Source of the DNA: Spodoptera frugiperda
Taxonomy: Eukaryota > Arthropoda > Insecta > Lepidoptera > Noctuidae
DNA: 64,000 nucleotides
Reading direction: 5' to 3'
Assembly (NCBI RefSeq): GCF_023101765.2
Contig: NC_064220.1
Location: 8,928,001-8,992,000, forward strand
A program made the translations under genes and the position numbers. This document shows, in pieces, positions 59,992-64,000 of the stretch. The notes beneath the pieces are model-generated. The model saw only the letters and a list, made by a program, of their open reading frames with translations. It made no database searches and was not told the DNA's origin. The stretch's first letter is position 1. The number at the start of each line of letters is the position of its first letter.

Positions 59992-60805
59992 GTATTAGAA
60001 CTAAAACAACTAGCAAAAACCTAAGTGCTGTGTAGTGATGCGGAAATATTTTCCGCCATTATAACATTTTCTTGGCAAAGTTTTCGTTTTCCATTTTCGT
60101 GGTTAATACAAGTGATAATGTCTTTTTCCGCATTGGCGGTAAAATCCGTTTTTGTTGGCTTGGCTCGCCGCAGAGGCCGAAGTCAAATAGAAAACTAATA
60201 AATAGACGTTTTGGGTTAAGAAAATAAGTACAGAAAACCAATTTCTTTAGTAGTCATTAACTCTTAAGATCTGATCGAAGTGTTTTGATAATAACGAAAC
60301 GTTTCAGAGACCTAAAGCTACATACGCGCCCCCTAGTGAAGCGAAAACATTTAGGAACTATTATTTTATATTACAAAATCGAATTTGGACAGCTATAAAC
60401 TTGGCAACAAGATGAGGAGTTTGTAGTGAATAAATAAAATGATGCATCTTTTGATTTATCTGCATTAAAGCAAAACATAATCCCTTTGAAGCAACATACA
60501 TAACTGAAGCTCATTATTTTTGCATAATTGTACTCGAGCGAGGTAATAAATTGGTCCTGTTTATAGCAAATACGAGACAGTTGCCGTCGGTACAGCAAAA
60601 ATACAAAAATAACCACGCACGTAGGGCGACGAATTTATAATACATACTACATACATGTACTTTTTTTCATGAGGTTTTTGACCCAGAACGTGTTCGCAAA
60701 TTGTTTATAAATAATCCCTTTCGTGTAAGTAAGGGACCTTTCTACAGAAACTTCTTCGGTGATAGGTTTAATATATAACCAGAAAAATACATTCTTCTAT
60801 TATGT

Positions 60806-61572
60806 TTTTTACCCGACTGCCAAGGAAGGGTTATGTTTTTCGCGCGTATCTTGTATGTATGAGCCTAATATTCTTTATTACCTCATTTCTTCGAAACGGC
60901 TTGATGGATTTCGACAATCAGGGCATCGTTGGATTCGTCTTAATTACCCAAGTGTTCTTAGATATGTGACGTAAAACAAAAACCAACATGGCGGCCGTGA
61001 GGAGCCCTAGATAGAAGTAAAAAAAAAAAATTTTTTTTGTTTGCTACAATATGGGTATCAAATTAAAGAGCTCATCATGAGGATTCCAAAATGGTATATC
61101 ACTGACATATAGAAAAAAATACTATGTGCAATTAGGTTCTTTATTATCCAAACTAAATACTCGTATAGGTACTACGCGACGCGATTGACTAGCGGTTTCT
61201 GAACTGTCGTTTCGTGTCGCGGGTGAAATCTTGAGAAACACATAGCCGTATTATAACTAACTAAAAAGTGTTAAATAAAAATAAATAAATTAAAAAAATT
61301 AAAAAACCCGACTGCATAAAAAACACTTTAAATAAAAAATAAATAATTTCATAATCAATACACAAAAAATAATAATCTTATGCGAAACATAATTGAGTGT
61401 AACAGTCGGGACCCATATTGAATGATTTTAGTCCAGTTTATTTAATGGGTCCCGACTGTTACACTCAATTCTGTTTCGCATAAGATTATTATTTTTTGTG
61501 TATTGATTATGAAATTATTTAATTTTGTGGTCATTGCTACAACATTTGCCTAAATAAGTCGGGTTTTTTATT
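60806..61572. repeat. Composite repeat with ACCCGACTGC motifs and a long terminal fold-back
   Basis: Opens with TTTTTTACCCGACTGCC, then GGTTATGTTTTTCGCGCG and CTTCGAAACGGCTTGATGGA. The last third is an inverted repeat: arms 61340-61414 and 61445-61520 are nearly perfect over 75 bp, with outer AAAAAACCCGACT (61301) pairing with AGTCGGGTTTTTT (about 61557). The loop is about 30 bp. Confidence 0.75.
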
Positions 61573-62314
61573 TTTTTTTATTTATTTATTTTTATTTTCT
61601 TTAAACGCCACACCGGTACAGAGTAACCGGCGTCAACAACATTTGCTTTTAACATCCACTTATGAGAATTTAGTTTAAGTGTTAATAATCCTGTTAAGAA
61701 TACCAAGCTACCATGAAATAGGACACTTGAAGACAAGTGTCTAGATTCCTTGTGACAGTTCCTAACTTTCTCCACAGACAACCTAGTATTGTCACCGACA
61801 CACCACACAGCTGACGACGGTCCCTGCCACCCTATCCGACGTGAGAACTACATTAATGACAATGCAATATCACGTATCAAATTATATATCAATGTTACGT
61901 GATTAAATCGAGCACTTCATGTTACATTGCTTCCTACTGTTTCATTCGATTTACGTAACAACAAACAGTATACAACGGTAGGGTTGAACGGACAATTACT
62001 AAACTAACCAGTTAATTGCCCAGTTAAATGTCGGTCTCGAAATTTATGCGGTTCTATTGGAACCAGACGTGGAAATTGCGTACAAAACAATTTGTTCCAT
62101 TGATTCCTGTAATTGATTTTGTAAATGCGTCTTTTGGACGGTTTTAAGACTTCGCTGTTGACGGAAATTGCTGTAAGTGGCGAATGGAGACGAAAATGAG
62201 TAATCAAAATTCATTCGGTTGGCATCCAGCCTTTTATTTACCCTTCCTCGTCTATAAAATGAAGCTTTTAACGCCCTACTCGAAGTCTTTCAATGGTCAC
62301 TTAACTACTTAGGT

Positions 62315-62385
62315 TGTTTTCGGAACAAAATCATTACTAAGGAATAGTTAATTATTAAATGTCTCTGAGTGCTACAGTTAGACCA
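62315..62385 (+). repeat. Half copy of the CATTAAATGACTCTGAGT MITE
   Basis: GTTTTCGGAACAAAATCATT...TTAAATGTCTCTGAGTGC; pairs with 50198-50290. Confidence 0.5.
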
Positions 62386-62914
62386 TTTTAGGACGCTGGT
62401 CTTTTATGTGTTTATCCAAATTGTGCCTATCTAAGGATCACATATTTACCCACTATAGACACTTTAAAATTACTCACATTTAAGGTCTTACTGTTTCTTA
62501 AGTCACACATTCTTACACTACAATATTTGTTCTACAGCCAGCCCTAAGCAATGCTCGCGGTTATCAAAAAGTACGTGATTCCGTCCACCTTTGTAACACC
62601 GACCTCGGGCGACCTCGCGTACTCTATTAGTTTCTGAACTTGACAGGGATTGACTCCAGTAGTTATGAAGGCATGTTAAAGGTTCTAACCTCGATCAAGG
62701 TAGTGTAGACAAAGAATTTGTAACCTTTATCACACGTCCGGGGTGAAAAAATGACGCAGTTATGCTTTTTGTTGTTATGGCTTCTCCCTGATTCAATGTT
62801 AAGGTGATTAAATGGAGGTCTCGAAGCGAAGTATCTCAATGAGAATGTTATAGTACACATTATATTGGATTGATATATTACGAGTATGTACTAATTTGAG
62901 ATACCTCTGAATCC

Positions 62915-62965
62915 TCTAGTGTTGCGGGTGTGTCCATGGGCGACCCGTCTAATCGTTTTCTCTCT
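62915..62965 (-). repeat. Fragment of the CACCAGAGG repeat
   Basis: CCTCTAGTGTTGCGGGTGTG and GTCCATGGGCGACCCGTCTA match the family's 5' core in reverse. Confidence 0.5.
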
Positions 62966-63315
62966 ATTCTTAAAAAAAAAGATCGAGGCACCGAAAATAT
63001 ACTTTTGGGGAGAGAGAGATGAAGATTTTGTTTCAAATATCAAGTCCAATTACACAGCCGGCTTTGAATCTGATAGAGATTACTATTGAAAGTACTTTGC
63101 AGACTACCGCCATTCAACTAGCTAGCAATGAAAACATTCCACTTTTCTTGTTTAGTTTTCTCATTCTCAGACAGAGTAGTCAATATATTTTAGACTCCAC
63201 TATCGCATTAGAAATCAACCAGGTAATCTAGAAACAAAACAGTTCGTACCAACACAATCTCAGTACATTTATTAGGTGTATTAATAGCTACTGGATTTCG
63301 GTCTAGTTTCTGTAA

Positions 63316-63612
63316 GGGTGTTACCACACCTATCGATCGATAGTCCGTCGATGCCATCGATTGACATCGGTCGACATTGATCAATTGGTGTGGTAGCTTT
63401 AATTGATCGACGGATACCGGTCGATGGCAGCGGTCGAATCTGTCGATCGACATCGACCAATCCATTCCACTATCGATCGATGGTATCTATCGGCTGTAGA
63501 TCGATTGGTGTGGTAGAAACTATCGATCGACATCGACCAATCCATTCCACTATCGAATCGATGGTATCGATCGACCACCGCTCGATGGTATCGATCGACC
63601 ATCGCTCGACAC
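63316..63612. repeat. ATCGATCG-rich array of nested direct and inverted repeats
   Basis: Dense CGATCG dyads. A block CATCGACCAATCCATTCCAC occurs at 63451 and 63531 (80-bp period). ATTGGTGTGGTAG occurs at about 63385 and 63504, and its inverse TTACCACACCTAT opens the region. No coding potential; it may be a decayed cluster of fold-back MITEs. Confidence 0.75.
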
Positions 63613-64000
63613 AGATAATAATTCAATGTACTTTATCGACATGAAACATTATGCTATCAGCAATAGTATTTTCACAGCTAGAAACTGTATACATTTCGTA
63701 AGGGATGCGTTTGTATCAGGCACTTGGCGGTTCTTGTTTCCTTCGGCGGTTGAATAATCTCCTTCCTGCCGTTGCGGTTTGATTTCAAACGATTTTAATT
63801 AATGCTATACTTAGTTCTGATGTAACTTTAACGGCTTTCTAGCTGAAAGGGGGATTACGCGTATTTGTGTTTTTGTTGGTAGTAACTGATTCAGAAGGTA
63901 TAACTATAATGGAATTTATCATGGATATACAGCAATGTGGTCGCGTCGCTGCATTTGTGTCATTCACAAATCACATTAAACAATATGTAATTTGTGCGCT

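Larger units (their letters stand above)
42043..64000. other. About 22 kb without a supported gene, upstream of msps
   Basis: No exon with recognisable protein similarity was found on either strand; open frames are short and low-complexity. The msps promoter should lie just right of 42042, but no core element is clear. A GC-richer stretch at about 44090-44550 (GAACATCAGCGAGCGAGACG...GCGGCGCGTTCTTTG) could be a first exon or promoter of a plus-strand gene with a very long intron; this is speculation. Non-repetitive, less AT-rich patches near 48480-48600, 51180-51310 and 53090-53250 might be regulatory. Confidence 0.5.

Noticed and set aside
63390..63644. Open frames with repeated SIDHRSMVSI-type peptides
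   Set aside because: Translation of the ATCGATCG repeat array; open in both strands only because the repeat lacks stops.

Overview
The window is animal nuclear DNA: AT-rich, with GT-AG introns and many short transposon families. Several dispersed repeats resemble ones I know from moth genomes, so I infer Lepidoptera, probably a noctuid-like moth. No species can be named from the sequence alone.

Layout. 1-2.2 kb, minus strand: the first two coding exons of a ZC3H11A-like CCCH zinc-finger gene that runs off the left edge. 4.18-10.23 kb, minus strand: a complete Ty3/gypsy-type LTR retrotransposon with a 4-bp target duplication, two LTRs, primer-binding site, gag, pol and polypurine tract. 10.2-14.6 kb: flanking DNA with small repeats and probably the 3' UTR of the next gene. 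14.6-42.0 kb, minus strand: a complete XMAP215/CKAP5 (mini spindles) gene. I resolved 36 coding exons that join in frame to about 2,020 codons, with five TOG domains and a C-terminal region. Its introns hold SINEs, MITEs, Helitron-like elements and a 5'-truncated non-LTR retrotransposon. 42.0-64.0 kb: about 22 kb with no exon I can support, holding the same repeat families, a long inverted repeat at 61.3-61.6 kb and a dyad-rich array at 63.3-63.6 kb.

Two host genes are recognisable: a probable mRNA-export factor and a microtubule polymerase. They are not functionally linked. The rest is mobile DNA. I found no wholly new system. The most unusual signal is the U3 minisatellite of the LTR element, which has 8 units in one LTR and 4 in the other: the extra units are a 49-bp array missing from the partner LTR.
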